This document shows, one piece after another, positions 56,001 to 64,000 of a DNA stretch of 64,000 bases. A program made the translations under genes and the position numbers. The notes under the pieces are model-generated. The model did not search any database. It was given only the letters and a program-made list of their open reading frames with translations, and was not told the origin of the DNA. Location: NCBI RefSeq assembly GCF_000702885.1, contig NZ_JNKO01000015.1:1-64000 (forward strand). The letters run 5' to 3'. The stretch comes from Oribacterium sp. P6A1. GTDB taxonomy: Bacteria > Bacillota > Clostridia > Lachnospirales > Lachnospiraceae. Each line of letters begins with the position of its first letter. The first letter of the stretch is position 1.

Positions 56001-57587
56001 ATGTGTAGTATCATTGGATTCTGTGACAAGCGCGCACAGTATGAAGTCGTAAAAACAGCGCTCTTAAAAACTGTATCAAGAGGACCTGACGCAACAAGAA
56101 TAGTTGACACAGGTAACGGCTACCTCGGTTTCAATCGTCTCTCCATCATGGGACTTAATGAAGCCGGAATGCAGCCTTTCAATCTTGACGGTTCATGGGT
56201 AGTCTGCAACGGTGAGATCTACGGCTTCCGCTCAATGAAGGAACGCCTCATAACAGAGGGCTATACATTCAAATCAGATTCAGACTGTGAGATTCTTCTC
56301 CCTCTTTACAAAGAATACGGCACAGATATGTTCAGAATGCTGGATGCTGAATATGCACTTGTGATTTATGATGCAGAGACAGGCTCCTACATCGCAGCCC
56401 GGGATCCTTTCGGAATCCGTCCTCTTTACTACGGAACCACCGAAGAAGGTATTATGACATTTGCCTCAGAACCCAAGAACCTGGTAGGTCTCTGTCATGA
56501 AATCAAGCCTTTCCCACCCGGACATTATTATAAGGATGGGGAGTTCCACTGCTATCATGACATTTCAAAAGTAAACAAATATAACTGCTCCGATGACATG
56601 GATGCTATCTCATCCCATATTCATGATCTTCTCGTAAAGGGTGTGGAAAAGCGTCTGGATGCAGATGCACCGGTTGGTTTTCTTCTTTCCGGAGGTCTCG
56701 ACTCATCCCTTGTATGTGCCATTTCCGCAAAACTTCTTAACAAGCCCATCGAGACCTATGCCATCGGAATGGACATTGACGCCATCGATCTTAAGTACGC
56801 CCGTGAGGTTGCGGACTTTATCGGTTCAAACCACCACGAAGTAATCATTAACAAGGATTCGGTTGTCAATGCCATCGAGCCTGTTATTGCAGCACTGGGA
56901 ACCTACGATATCACCACCGTACGTGCCTCTATCGGTATGTACCTTTTATGTAAAGCAATTCATGAGCAGTCTGACATCCGCGTTCTTCTTACAGGCGAGA
57001 TCTCTGACGAGATTTTCGGATATAAATACACTGATTTCGCACCTTCTGCGGAGGAATTCCAGAAGGAAGCAGAGAAACGTGTACGTGAGCTTCATATGTA
57101 TGACGTTCTTCGTGCAGACCGCTGTATCAGCGTAAACTCTCTGGAGGCAAGAGTTCCTTTCGGTGACCTTGATTTCGTTGATTACGTAATGCACATCGAT
57201 CCTGAGAAGAAACTCAATAAATACAACAAGGGTAAATATCTCCTTCGTCACGCATTTGAAAAGGATCACATCCTTCCGGAAAGCATCCTCATGCGTGAAA
57301 AAGCAGCATTCTCCGATGCCGTAGGTCACTCATTAAAGGATGACATCGCAGAGTATGCAGAGGCTCATTACACTGACGAAGAGTTTAAGGAAAAGTGCGG
57401 TAAGTACACTCATGCCACACCTTTCACAAAGGAATCTCTTCTTTTCCGTGAGATATTTGAGAAGTACTATCCCGGCCAGTCAGAAATGGTAGTTGATTTC
57501 TGGATGCCCAACAAAACATGGCCGGGCTGCAATGTAAACGATCCGTCCGCAAGAGTTCTTTCAAACTACGGAGATTCCGGAAAGTAA
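56001..57587 (+). CDS. asnB: Asparagine synthetase (glutamine-hydrolysing)
   Basis: A 528-residue enzyme making asparagine from aspartate, glutamine and ATP. I start at ATG 56001 because Cys2 of MCSIIGF must be the N-terminal nucleophile of the glutaminase domain; the longer frame from 55878 begins in the promoter. The synthetase domain has the PP-loop LLSGGLDSSLV and GEISDEIFGY. GGGGAGTAT precedes the start, as for dapL and gltB. It is a single gene ending at a convergent terminator. Confidence 0.95.
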   Translation: MCSIIGFCDKRAQYEVVKTALLKTVSRGPDATRIVDTGNGYLGFNRLSIMGLNEAGMQPFNLDGSWVVCNGEIYGFRSMKERLITEGYTFKSDSDCEILLPLYKEYGTDMFRMLDAEYALVIYDAETGSYIAARDPFGIRPLYYGTTEEGIMTFASEPKNLVGLCHEIKPFPPGHYYKDGEFHCYHDISKVNKYNCSDDMDAISSHIHDLLVKGVEKRLDADAPVGFLLSGGLDSSLVCAISAKLLNKPIETYAIGMDIDAIDLKYAREVADFIGSNHHEVIINKDSVVNAIEPVIAALGTYDITTVRASIGMYLLCKAIHEQSDIRVLLTGEISDEIFGYKYTDFAPSAEEFQKEAEKRVRELHMYDVLRADRCISVNSLEARVPFGDLDFVDYVMHIDPEKKLNKYNKGKYLLRHAFEKDHILPESILMREKAAFSDAVGHSLKDDIAEYAEAHYTDEEFKEKCGKYTHATPFTKESLLFREIFEKYYPGQSEMVVDFWMPNKTWPGCNVNDPSARVLSNYGDSGK

Positions 57588-57711
57588 GATGGATTAACCC
57601 TTAAGGATTCATTTTACTTCTTTTAAGCCCTAGGGGCTCCCCCCGATTATTAATCGGAGGCAGATACAGAAGTTTACGGCTACGGCCGATAAACTTATAC
57701 TCCCTATAAAG

Positions 57712-57745
57712 CAAAAACTCCGCCTCGTATGAGACGGAGTTTTTG
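57712..57745. terminator. Convergent terminator shared by asnB and the zinc operon
   Basis: CAAAAACTCCG... pairs with ...CGGAGTTTTTG around GTAT, with A/T runs on both sides. The segment 57640-57700 holds further small palindromes (CTCCCCCCGATTATTAATCGGAGG). Confidence 0.88.
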
Positions 57746-57751
57746 TTTTAT

Positions 57752-58582
57752 TCATCTCATCATTCCCACCACACAAGAGATTCCAAAGGCCGCCACATTT
57801 ACTACCACTATGGTAGATCCCACAGGAGTCCCCGCAAGAATTGAAATGATTATTCCGAAAAAGGCGCATATAACCGAAATCACCGCTGAACAGATGGTAA
57901 CCCCCTTAAAGCTTCTGAAAATACGCATGGCAGACAACGCCGGAAAAACAGACAGTGCCGATATCAAAAGTGAGCCAACGAGATTCATGGCCAGCACTAT
58001 GATTACAGCGATCACCACTGCTATCAAAAGGTTATAGCTGTCTGCATTTGTGCCAGTGGCTTTTGCGAAATTCTCATCAAAGGTCACTGCAAAGATCTTG
58101 TTGTAAAACAGTACAAAAATAATGACTACAGCTATGGACAGTACCGTACAGAGCCACACCTCTCTTTCTGTCAGGGTCAGTATGGATGTGGATCCAAAAA
58201 GGGTGCTGCACACATCTCCTGACAGATTTGAAGATGTTGAAAATACATTCATGATGAGATAACCGAAGGCAAGGGCGCCTACGGATATCATGGCGATGGC
58301 GGCATCACCTTTTATTTTTGCATCCTGACCTCCTCTAAGAAGAAATATTGCACTTAATATGGTTACAGGAAGCACCAGAAGCATTTGATTGCTGAGATTA
58401 ACGACACTTGCTATGGCTATGGCACCAAAGGCCACATGGGATAATCCGTCTCCAATAAAAGAAAACCTCTTAAGTACAAGAGTGACTCCCAAAAGGGAGG
58501 CGCACAGTGCGATCAGAACTCCGACTATTATTGCGTATCTCACAAAGGGATACTGCATGTACATGGAAAGCTTTTCAAGCAT
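57752..58582 (-). CDS. znuB: Zinc ABC transporter, permease
   Basis: 276 residues, almost wholly hydrophobic, with about eight membrane segments. The ABC-3 family motif GDGLSHVAFGAIAIAS is present, typical of Zn/Mn permeases. Its start shares a base with the stop of the ATPase gene, so translation is coupled. Last gene of the operon led by the Fur-family regulator, which indicates zinc rather than manganese. Confidence 0.9.
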   Translation of the reverse strand: MLEKLSMYMQYPFVRYAIIVGVLIALCASLLGVTLVLKRFSFIGDGLSHVAFGAIAIASVVNLSNQMLLVLPVTILSAIFLLRGGQDAKIKGDAAIAMISVGALAFGYLIMNVFSTSSNLSGDVCSTLFGSTSILTLTEREVWLCTVLSIAVVIIFVLFYNKIFAVTFDENFAKATGTNADSYNLLIAVVIAVIIVLAMNLVGSLLISALSVFPALSAMRIFRSFKGVTICSAVISVICAFFGIIISILAGTPVGSTIVVVNVAAFGISCVVGMMR

Positions 58583-59292
58583 TATGCCACCCCTCCTTTC
58601 TTCTTCATCATGAAACCGGTTCCTGCCTTACTCTTCAGGTAATCATCTTTTGTGCCATAGAAAACCTCATCACCGATATGAAGAATATGACTTGCATACT
58701 GAACCGAAGCCGCGATGTCATGGGATATCATGATAATGGTTATGCCCTCATTGTTAAGCTCTGCTATGAGTTCGTACATTTCCGCCGTAACTCTGGGATC
58801 AAGTCCCGAAACAGGCTCATCCAGAAGCAGTATCTTCCGTGTGGCGCAAAGGGCTCTTGCAAGCAGCACTCTCTGCTGCTGACCACCGGATAATTCCCGG
58901 TAACAGCGGTCTTTCAGATCAAGAATACTCATCCGCTCCATATTTTCCTCGGCAAGCTTCTTTTCTTCCTTTGTATAAAACGGTCTGAAGCCGCAGCGCC
59001 CCTGACATCCGGAGAGAACGATCTCCTTTACAGATGCCGGAAAATCCTTCTGAACCATAGTCTGCTGTGGAAGATAGCCTATCTCATTCTTTTTTAGACC
59101 ATCACCGATCAGAATCTGACCGCTGACAGGTTCCTGAAGATGCAGCAATGTATTCATCAGTGTGCTTTTTCCTGAACCGTTTTCTCCCACGATGCAAAGA
59201 TAATCACCCATATTTACAGAGAAATTCAGATTCTCCAGAATTGCGCGGGAATCATACCCAAGGGCCAGATTCCGAACAGTAATAAGTGCCAT
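58582..59292 (-). CDS. znuC: Zinc ABC transporter, ATP-binding protein
   Basis: 236 residues from ATG 59292, with AAGGAG upstream; the frame extends to 59310. Walker A GENGSGKST, signature LSGGQQQRVLLARAL, Walker B ILLLDEPVSGLD and the switch His in MISHD are all present. Powers import with the permease downstream and the binding protein upstream. Confidence 0.92.
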   Translation of the reverse strand: MALITVRNLALGYDSRAILENLNFSVNMGDYLCIVGENGSGKSTLMNTLLHLQEPVSGQILIGDGLKKNEIGYLPQQTMVQKDFPASVKEIVLSGCQGRCGFRPFYTKEEKKLAEENMERMSILDLKDRCYRELSGGQQQRVLLARALCATRKILLLDEPVSGLDPRVTAEMYELIAELNNEGITIIMISHDIAASVQYASHILHIGDEVFYGTKDDYLKSKAGTGFMMKKKGGVA

Positions 59293-59524
59293 ATATTCTC
59301 CTTTTTCCATAGCTGAGACTTCTGTACCTGTCCGTGGTACGTCTCATGATAGCTTTAACTCACAAGCCTGCTGAATCAGGCTTACTTCTTTTCTCTTTTA
59401 GGGAAACGCTGATTTAAGGGTTTCACTGTCCGAATTTTCGATGGGTCCCATCAATTTTCTATGAAAATCCGTGTCACAACGCGGTCGGATCTGAGTAACC
59501 CCTGATTAATCAGTGTTTACTTAC

Positions 59525-60673
59525 TTAGCTCATTGCCTCCTTCAGAACAGAAAGATTATTTTCCATTATGGAAAGATATGCAGCACCATCCTGCACATCC
59601 TTTGCTGTTACAGACTGCATGGAATCAAGTGTCAGAATCTTCTGATCCTTTGACCCGGTATTCTGAATTATGGTTTCTGCTATACGGTGGTCAGCCCCCT
59701 CTATGGTCATGACAGCAGGAAGCTTAAGTTCATCCACCTTCTTTGAGAGGAAGGAAATGGTTTCAAAGCTTGCCTCGGTTTCCGCAGAACATCCTGCAAA
59801 AGCTGCATAGTACTGAAGACCGTAGTCATCCACCATATAACGGAAGGGGAAACGATCTCCAAACAAAAGAGTGTGAAGAGCAGAAGCATTAACAGTATCC
59901 TGATACTCCTTATCCAGTGCCTTAAGCTTTTCAATATAAACAGAAGAATTGTTCTTATAGGTCTCAGCATTGGCAGGATCCACTGTCTGCAGGCCCTCGG
60001 AGATTTTCTGTGTCAATGTCTCTGCATTTCGTAATGAGAGCCAAACATGCTCGTCGTACTCTGTCTCACCGTCTTCGTGGTGGTGGCCATGGGCATCTTC
60101 ATCGTGACCTTCATCATGTTCCTCATGATGCTCTTCATGCTCATGGGATGTTTCCTCAGCATGCTCATCATGTGTACTTTCACCATCGTGTTCATGTTCG
60201 TCTTCATCATCGCTGTGATCATGCTCGTCACCATCATCGTGGTGCTCATGATCTTCTTCCTGCATGCCTTCCACCACTTCTTCCTCTTTTACGGAATCTC
60301 CAAGGCTTTCCAAAAGATTTATGACCACCATATCTTTATTCACAGCTTCTCTCAGGGCATCCGAAACCCACTCATCCGACTCTCCGCCAACATAAATAAA
60401 CATGTCTGCATTTGATATCTTTAAAATATCCTCTGCTGTAGGCTGGAAACTGTGAAGATCAACTCCCTTATCCAGCAGCATGGTAACCTCCGCATCAGCC
60501 GGATTATCTCCCAGTACATTCTTTACCCAGTCATACTCAGGGAAAATAGTGGTAACAATTTGAATCTTGTCATGGCCTGATACTGATTTAGCCTCAACAG
60601 AATTAAAACCGCACGCAGAAACAGAGACTGTCAGCATGGCTGCAGCCGTAATAAGAGAAAAAAACTTTTTCAT
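59525..60673 (-). CDS. znuA: Zinc-binding lipoprotein with a long His/Asp/Glu loop
   Basis: 382 residues. A lipoprotein signal ends at VSVSAC, placing Cys21 as the lipid anchor. The cluster A-I metal-binding fold contains IFPEYDWVKNV, VDLHSFQPT and a C-terminal VMTIEGADHRIAE. Between about residues 145 and 210 lies an extended His/Glu/Asp-rich loop with dozens of histidines, as in ZnuA and AdcA, thought to collect Zn2+. The loop is longer than average. 232 bases of non-coding sequence follow before znuC, so readthrough may be limited. Confidence 0.92.
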   Translation of the reverse strand: MKKFFSLITAAAMLTVSVSACGFNSVEAKSVSGHDKIQIVTTIFPEYDWVKNVLGDNPADAEVTMLLDKGVDLHSFQPTAEDILKISNADMFIYVGGESDEWVSDALREAVNKDMVVINLLESLGDSVKEEEVVEGMQEEDHEHHDDGDEHDHSDDEDEHEHDGESTHDEHAEETSHEHEEHHEEHDEGHDEDAHGHHHEDGETEYDEHVWLSLRNAETLTQKISEGLQTVDPANAETYKNNSSVYIEKLKALDKEYQDTVNASALHTLLFGDRFPFRYMVDDYGLQYYAAFAGCSAETEASFETISFLSKKVDELKLPAVMTIEGADHRIAETIIQNTGSKDQKILTLDSMQSVTAKDVQDGAAYLSIMENNLSVLKEAMS

Positions 60674-60741
60674 CTTCTATATCCTCCATATTTGATGCAG
60701 GCACATTACACAGAAATGTGTGAGTGCTGCGTATCACAAAC

Positions 60742-60764
60742 CAGCGGCAAAAGCATTGCCGCTG
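60742..60764. terminator. Hairpin between the small Cys protein and znuA
   Basis: CAGCGGCA pairs with TGCCGCTG around a 7-base loop in the 177-base gap. No T-run is evident, so it may be an RNA processing or stability element in the operon mRNA. Confidence 0.45.
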
Positions 60765-60850
60765 ACACCGTATTTAACAAAAACCGGGATACAGTTCCAT
60801 TCACTTCACAAAGGGCAGAATGGGACTGTGTTCAAATACAGAAGGTATAT

Positions 60851-61180
60851 TTAATTATTTAAACGGATTTTCCTTGAGACAGGGGTTTCCGCAGTTAATG
60901 AAACTGCAGCGGGAACCGCCATAATAAGAATAAAGAATACAGGAAAAACAGAAACAAACCGAAGCTCCACTCCACCGCCGACCTGCCTTAATGTGTTCTC
61001 GCACTGATTGATACATGCACAGATCGGGCAATCCTCGCCGGTACAGTCGTGAACAGCTTCCACTGCTACATAGGAAGCTGAAACAAGCACCACTGCAAGC
61101 ATCATGATTCCCATGATGGCTGCAATGATTTTATTAGAATTAACTCTTCTCAGCATTCCCACTGCTGTTTCCTCCTTCAT
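60851..61180 (-). CDS. Small two-helix membrane protein with a cysteine-rich loop, in the zinc operon
   Basis: 109 residues. Helix one spans about 19-40. An exposed loop follows with HDCTGEDCPICACINQCENTL (five cysteines and a His within about 20 residues), then a second helix (about 75-95). The loop could bind Zn2+ or an Fe-S/metal cofactor outside the cell. Gene position right after the regulator and before znuA suggests a zinc-related role. I do not know a function for it, and the topology is inferred. Confidence 0.68.
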   Translation of the reverse strand: MKEETAVGMLRRVNSNKIIAAIMGIMMLAVVLVSASYVAVEAVHDCTGEDCPICACINQCENTLRQVGGGVELRFVSVFPVFFILIMAVPAAVSLTAETPVSRKIRLNN

Positions 61181-61245
61181 AGTTTTATTTTATAAATAGT
61201 ATTCTGCCGCAAAATGATCATGCCAAGCAGTATATGTTCAATGAA

Positions 61246-61659
61246 CTACTGACAATCCTCACACAGTCCGTAAAATACCGTGCGTTTGGGATCCATCCTG
61301 AAACGGTGTTCAGATAAAAGATGTCCCATGAGCTCTTCTATTTCATGGCAGTGCAGGTGAATCAGCCTGCCGCACTTCTCGCATTTACAGTGAACACATT
61401 CCCCTTCATGAGAGTGACTTTCTTCACCCACATACTCAAAACAGGCGGGGCTGTTCACATCTACGATGTATTTATTTATGATTCCTTCATTCACCAGGCT
61501 TTCAAGCTGGCGATATATGGTGGATTTACCGATTTCGATTCCCTGCTCCCTGAAATGCTCGCAAACATCTCCGGCAGTGATATGAACTCCCGACACAGAC
61601 TTAAAATAGTCTATCAGTATCTCTCTTTGCTTTGTTTTATACTTTGACCTTGAGTTCAC
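61246..61659 (-). CDS. zur: Fur-family regulator, probable zinc uptake regulator
   Basis: 137 residues from GTG 61659, preceded by AAGGAGG with six bases spacing; the frame runs to 61800 but through the promoter. A winged-helix DNA-binding domain (about 5-80) is followed by the metal-binding dimer domain with HSHEGECVHCKCEKCGRLIHLHCHE and the C-terminal GLCEDC, giving two Cys-x-x-Cys structural zinc sites. Its place at the head of a zinc ABC operon and two operator-like palindromes around its own promoter support Zur over Fur or PerR. Confidence 0.88.
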   Translation of the reverse strand: MNSRSKYKTKQREILIDYFKSVSGVHITAGDVCEHFREQGIEIGKSTIYRQLESLVNEGIINKYIVDVNSPACFEYVGEESHSHEGECVHCKCEKCGRLIHLHCHEIEELMGHLLSEHRFRMDPKRTVFYGLCEDCQ

Positions 61660-61682
61660 CGGCTGCCTCCTTCCATGAATAT

Positions 61683-61745
61683 GAGAATCGTTCCCATTTA
61701 TAACACCAACTATTTCTTTTGTCAACCAATTTGGGAACCATTCCC
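61683..61745 (-). promoter_or_regulatory. zur promoter flanked by two operator-like palindromes
   Basis: Minus strand: TTGACA (61720-61725), 17 bases, TATAAA (61697-61702). GGGAATGGTTCCC (61733-61745) lies just upstream of the -35 and GGGAACGATTCTC (61683-61695) at the start site. They are near-palindromes of 6-1-6 form. Binding of the regulator to both would block polymerase. Confidence 0.75.
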
Positions 61746-61769
61746 GATTATCGTGCAAGCAGGTTGGCC

Positions 61770-61960
61770 GCTTGACCGCATTATCGCAATCTCCCATCAC
61801 TGATGGTCGATTCCGCGTTGGCGGTCAAATGTCCGCTCGTGCGAGCACGGCGTCCGCTTGACCGCCTTATCAACATCTCCCATCGGAGATGGTCGATTTC
61901 GCGTTAGCGGTCAAATGTCCGCTCGTGCAAGCACGGCGGCCGCTTGACCGCATTATCGCG
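61770..61960. repeat. 86-bp tandem repeat, about 2.2 copies
   Basis: Units at 61770-61855 and 61856-61941, and a partial third to 61960. Each unit contains TTGACCGC facing GCGGTCAA, CCATC facing GATGG, and GCTCGTGCGAGC-type palindromes. Some differences between units are compensatory (CATCACTGATG and CATCGGAGATG). The segment lies between the zur promoter and the terminator of the 62039-62662 gene. Confidence 0.85.
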
Positions 61961-61967
61961 AAAAAAA

Positions 61968-62003
61968 AGAGCAGGATCCCCGGTTTATCAGGTATCCTGC
62001 TCT
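61968..62003 (-). terminator. Terminator after the LEA-like gene
   Basis: A perfect 10-bp stem AGAGCAGGAT / ATCCTGCTCT with a GG/CC extension, followed on the minus strand by eight T residues. Confidence 0.9.
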
Positions 62004-62038
62004 CTAGACTTTTAAATAATAGTTTTATGCCTTATTTC

Positions 62039-62662
62039 TCACTTTTCTGTACTGTCCGAAGACTCTTTATCATCGGCTGCAGTTTCTGAAGAATCTTCCC
62101 CGGCAGTTTTCTCCTCAACCGAAGATGAGCCTGCAGTTTCCTCCGGGGCATCCTCCTGCTGAGGAGCTTCTGTTTCAGCTGTTTCTTCCTTTACTTCTGA
62201 ATCATCTCCGGCCTTTTCTGCCTCATCCTCCACTGTATAGAACTCGATCTCCACATCCTCATCAGATACTACGTCCTCGTCGCACATATCAAGATCGTCA
62301 TCATCCTCTTCCATATCCTGCTCTCCCAGCTTCTCATTGAGAGCATCCTTAACTGTTCTGTACGCATCCTTACTTGCATCTACAGCAAGATTTTTTGCAT
62401 CTATAGCAAGGTTTTTCGCTGCATATCCGAGATCCTTTGCAGCGGCCTTGAACTCATCCTTTGCCGGTCCGTTCTTAAGTGTAGTATATGATCTCCTGGC
62501 AGTATCCTTTACTTCCTGGGCAGAATCAAGAACATCTGTAAAATCCTTGTCTACCTCCTCGGAGAATTTCTGATACTTGTAAAGATAAGAAACCACCGCA
62601 GCAACTCCGCCTACTAATGCAGCAAATCCCAACAGACCGCCTAAACCTTTTTTTCTAGCCAT
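62039..62662 (-). CDS. Membrane-anchored LEA/YtxH-like protein with a long acidic tail
   Basis: 207 residues from ATG 62662, with GGAGG six bases upstream. A basic N-terminus (MARKKG) and one glycine-rich membrane helix (about 5-27) are followed by amphipathic helices with a near 11-residue repeat (KNLAIDAKNLAVDASKDAY), the style of LEA and YtxH stress proteins. From about residue 115 to the end it is a highly acidic low-complexity tail (about 35 percent Asp/Glu) with Ser, Thr and Pro. Function unknown; stress or envelope association is inference. Confidence 0.75.
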   Translation of the reverse strand: MARKKGLGGLLGFAALVGGVAAVVSYLYKYQKFSEEVDKDFTDVLDSAQEVKDTARRSYTTLKNGPAKDEFKAAAKDLGYAAKNLAIDAKNLAVDASKDAYRTVKDALNEKLGEQDMEEDDDDLDMCDEDVVSDEDVEIEFYTVEDEAEKAGDDSEVKEETAETEAPQQEDAPEETAGSSSVEEKTAGEDSSETAADDKESSDSTEK

Positions 62663-63135
62663 ATATTTATCCTCCATCCCGGGCACCAGAACCCTAAAAA
62701 TCTATTCATAAAACCATGCGAATATAAATCAATCATATATTTTCTCTGATTCATAATCAACATAAATTATACATGATGCAGCCCCCAAATAACAAATTAT
62801 TCTTTTATTTTTGATTGACAATTTATTTTTCCGAATATAAAATCTCAAAAACGGGTTAGGTGGTGCTAACTATAATTAGAGGTGCCTAACTCGGACTCGA
62901 TATGTGATCCGTGTCATGAAATCTATCTCCCGCTTTTGAATCAGCACCAGTAGGAGAAAACTTATGTCACGTATATCATAATCATCAACGGCAAAAAATC
63001 CCAACAGTACTCGATCAAATTGACAGCAAAACTGAAAAAATACAAAACTCAATTAAACAGACTGCGTAACCTGCTTTATAAATAAAAAACTCCCATCCGC
63101 CCTTAGGTGAATGGGAATTTTTATCATAAATCAGA
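62663..63135. other. Gene-free interval before glnS
   Basis: About 470 bases. A terminator is at 63085-63122. On the plus strand, 62954-63085 stays open (YSIKLTAKLKKYKTQLNRLR near its end) but has no start codon or ribosome-binding site. It may be a gene remnant. A short GTTAGG-type repeat (GGTGCTAACTATAATTAGAG at 62861-62880) stands out as weakly palindromic. Nothing else was supported. Confidence 0.35.
63085..63122. terminator. Terminator after glnS
   Basis: AAAAACTCCCAT pairs with ATGGGAATTTTT with one mismatch around a 14-base loop. A/T runs on both sides allow use on either strand; on the minus strand it follows the glnS stop. Confidence 0.82.
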
Positions 63136-64000
63136 TCAGTTCTGTGCCGGAAGCTTGAAGGAAGACTTAAGTCCCACAACTCTGTTGTAAACAGGATGTC
63201 CCTCTGTTGAATCCTTGCTGTCCACGCAGAAGAAACCGTTACGTACGAACTGGAAGCTGTCATATGGCTTAACATCCATAAGCTCAGGCTCAACCATACA
63301 GTTTGTCACTGTGGTAAGTGAGTTAGGATTGAAGTTAAGAGATCCGTCTTCATTGAGCTTGCCCTTTTCTTCGTCGATAAGCTGCTCATAGAGACGTACT
63401 GTCACCTGACCTGCGGTAGGAGCATTAACCCAATGTATGGTTCCCTTTACCTTACGTCCCTCAAATCCTGAACCGGACTTGGTCTCAGGATCATAAGTAC
63501 AGTGAACAACTGTAACATTGCCATCGGCATCAGTCTCATAGGACTCAGCCTTTACAAAATATGCAGACATGAGACGAACCTCATTGCCGACGTAAAGTCT
63601 CTTGTACTTCTTAGGCGGATCGATCATGAAATCATCTCTCTCGATGTAAAGCTCTCTTGAGAAAGGAACCTCACGGTTTCCCAAAGTCTCATTCTCAAGG
63701 TTGTTGGGAACAGTGAGCATCTCAGTCTGTCCTTCCGGATAGTTGTCGATAACCAGCTTTATAGGATCGATAACAGCCATCATACGCTTGTCCTTAAGCT
63801 TCAGATCCTCTCTGATGCAGTACTCAAGAAGTGAGTAATCAGAGCTTGAATTTGCCTTTGAAATGCCTGAAAGCTCAACGAACATACGGATAGACTCAGG
63901 TGTGTATCCGCGTCTTCTGAGAGCCGCAATGGTTACGAGACGCGGATCGTCCCAACCGTCTACAACTCCGTCTTCAACCAGCTTCTTGATATATCTCTTA
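63136..64000 (-). CDS. glnS: Glutaminyl-tRNA synthetase, C-terminal part (cut by the window edge)
   Basis: The start lies beyond 64000; 288 residues are visible. The upstream in-frame part includes VDGWDDPRLVTIAALRRRGY, the GlnRS signature around the active-site WDDPR segment. After it come GVPEGQTEML-like PEGQTEMLTVPNN and the C-terminal anticodon-binding beta-barrel ending FKLPAQN. Presence of a direct GlnRS shows that Gln-tRNA need not be made only through GatCAB here. Ends just before a terminator. Confidence 0.93.
   Translation of the reverse strand, partial: KRYIKKLVEDGVVDGWDDPRLVTIAALRRRGYTPESIRMFVELSGISKANSSSDYSLLEYCIREDLKLKDKRMMAVIDPIKLVIDNYPEGQTEMLTVPNNLENETLGNREVPFSRELYIERDDFMIDPPKKYKRLYVGNEVRLMSAYFVKAESYETDADGNVTVVHCTYDPETKSGSGFEGRKVKGTIHWVNAPTAGQVTVRLYEQLIDEEKGKLNEDGSLNFNPNSLTTVTNCMVEPELMDVKPYDSFQFVRNGFFCVDSKDSTEGHPVYNRVVGLKSSFKLPAQN

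Noticed and set aside
59956-60415. Plus-strand frames across the znuA His-rich region
   Set aside because: They arise from the CAT/ATG repeats encoding histidines on the other strand; pure shadows.
61660-61800. N-terminal extension of the Fur-family regulator
   Set aside because: It covers the promoter and operator palindromes; the GTG at 61659 has a strong AAGGAGG site.
61770-61960. CRISPR-like array
   Set aside because: Units are contiguous 86-bp tandem copies without spacers, and no cas genes are near.

Overview
The window looks like a chromosomal stretch of an anaerobic Firmicute, most likely a Lachnospiraceae member of the Butyrivibrio/Roseburia type. This is inferred from gene content and protein style: a type III glutamine synthetase, DapL-route lysine synthesis, QueH, a DUF6106 protein, a small clostridial sigma-A, intrinsic terminators with T-runs, and consensus TTGACA/TATAAT promoters. 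No rRNA or tRNA genes, CRISPR array or complete insertion sequence were seen. Most genes lie on the minus strand.

Layout. 1-1800: a YprB-like RNase H-fold protein, then a compact convergent locus that looks like a type I toxin-antitoxin. 1815-7200: two tandem small/large aconitase-family dehydratase pairs (LeuD/LeuC type) with a divergent LysR regulator. 7300-17140: housekeeping genes (Mrp, HPr, QueH, RpoD, a small membrane protein, ArgF, a SpoU methyltransferase, NadE, GuaB). 17480-19410: a membrane-anchored clostripain-fold protein lacking both catalytic residues. 19726-30063: an elaborate type I restriction-modification island. It holds hsdM, a tyrosine recombinase, two hsdS genes (one cut off exactly at a shared repeat), a second type I toxin-antitoxin-like locus, a DUF3791/DUF3990 cassette, a nucleotidyltransferase remnant and hsdR. 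30295-36700: a dicarboxylate symporter with an extra N-terminal domain, a DUF6106 protein, groESL under a CIRCE-like operator, and a MATE exporter. 36894-42552: an overlapping MMPL transporter and a GLUG/coiled-coil surface protein. 42974-57587: a nitrogen cluster with a chemoreceptor, glutamate synthase, two glutamine synthetases, an ANTAR regulator, DapL and AsnB. 57752-61745: a zinc-uptake operon headed by a Fur/Zur regulator. 62039-64000: a LEA-like membrane protein and the C-terminal part of glutaminyl-tRNA synthetase.

How it fits together. The nitrogen genes appear to be controlled by RNA. The leaders of glnN, dapL and asnB each start almost directly with a terminator-like hairpin. The 5' arm of each can refold into a small stem with an AxxGxx hexaloop, the loop type bound by ANTAR proteins, and an ANTAR gene sits among them. 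The restriction island combines DNA specificity switching with two toxin-like modules, which could both stabilise and diversify it. Several families of interspersed palindromes fill the intergenic gaps.

The observations I rank highest are the ANTAR-type leaders, the paired convergent toxin loci with inverted-repeat arms, and the recombinase/hsdS/DUF3990 island. All functional statements come from reading the sequence; no database search was run.
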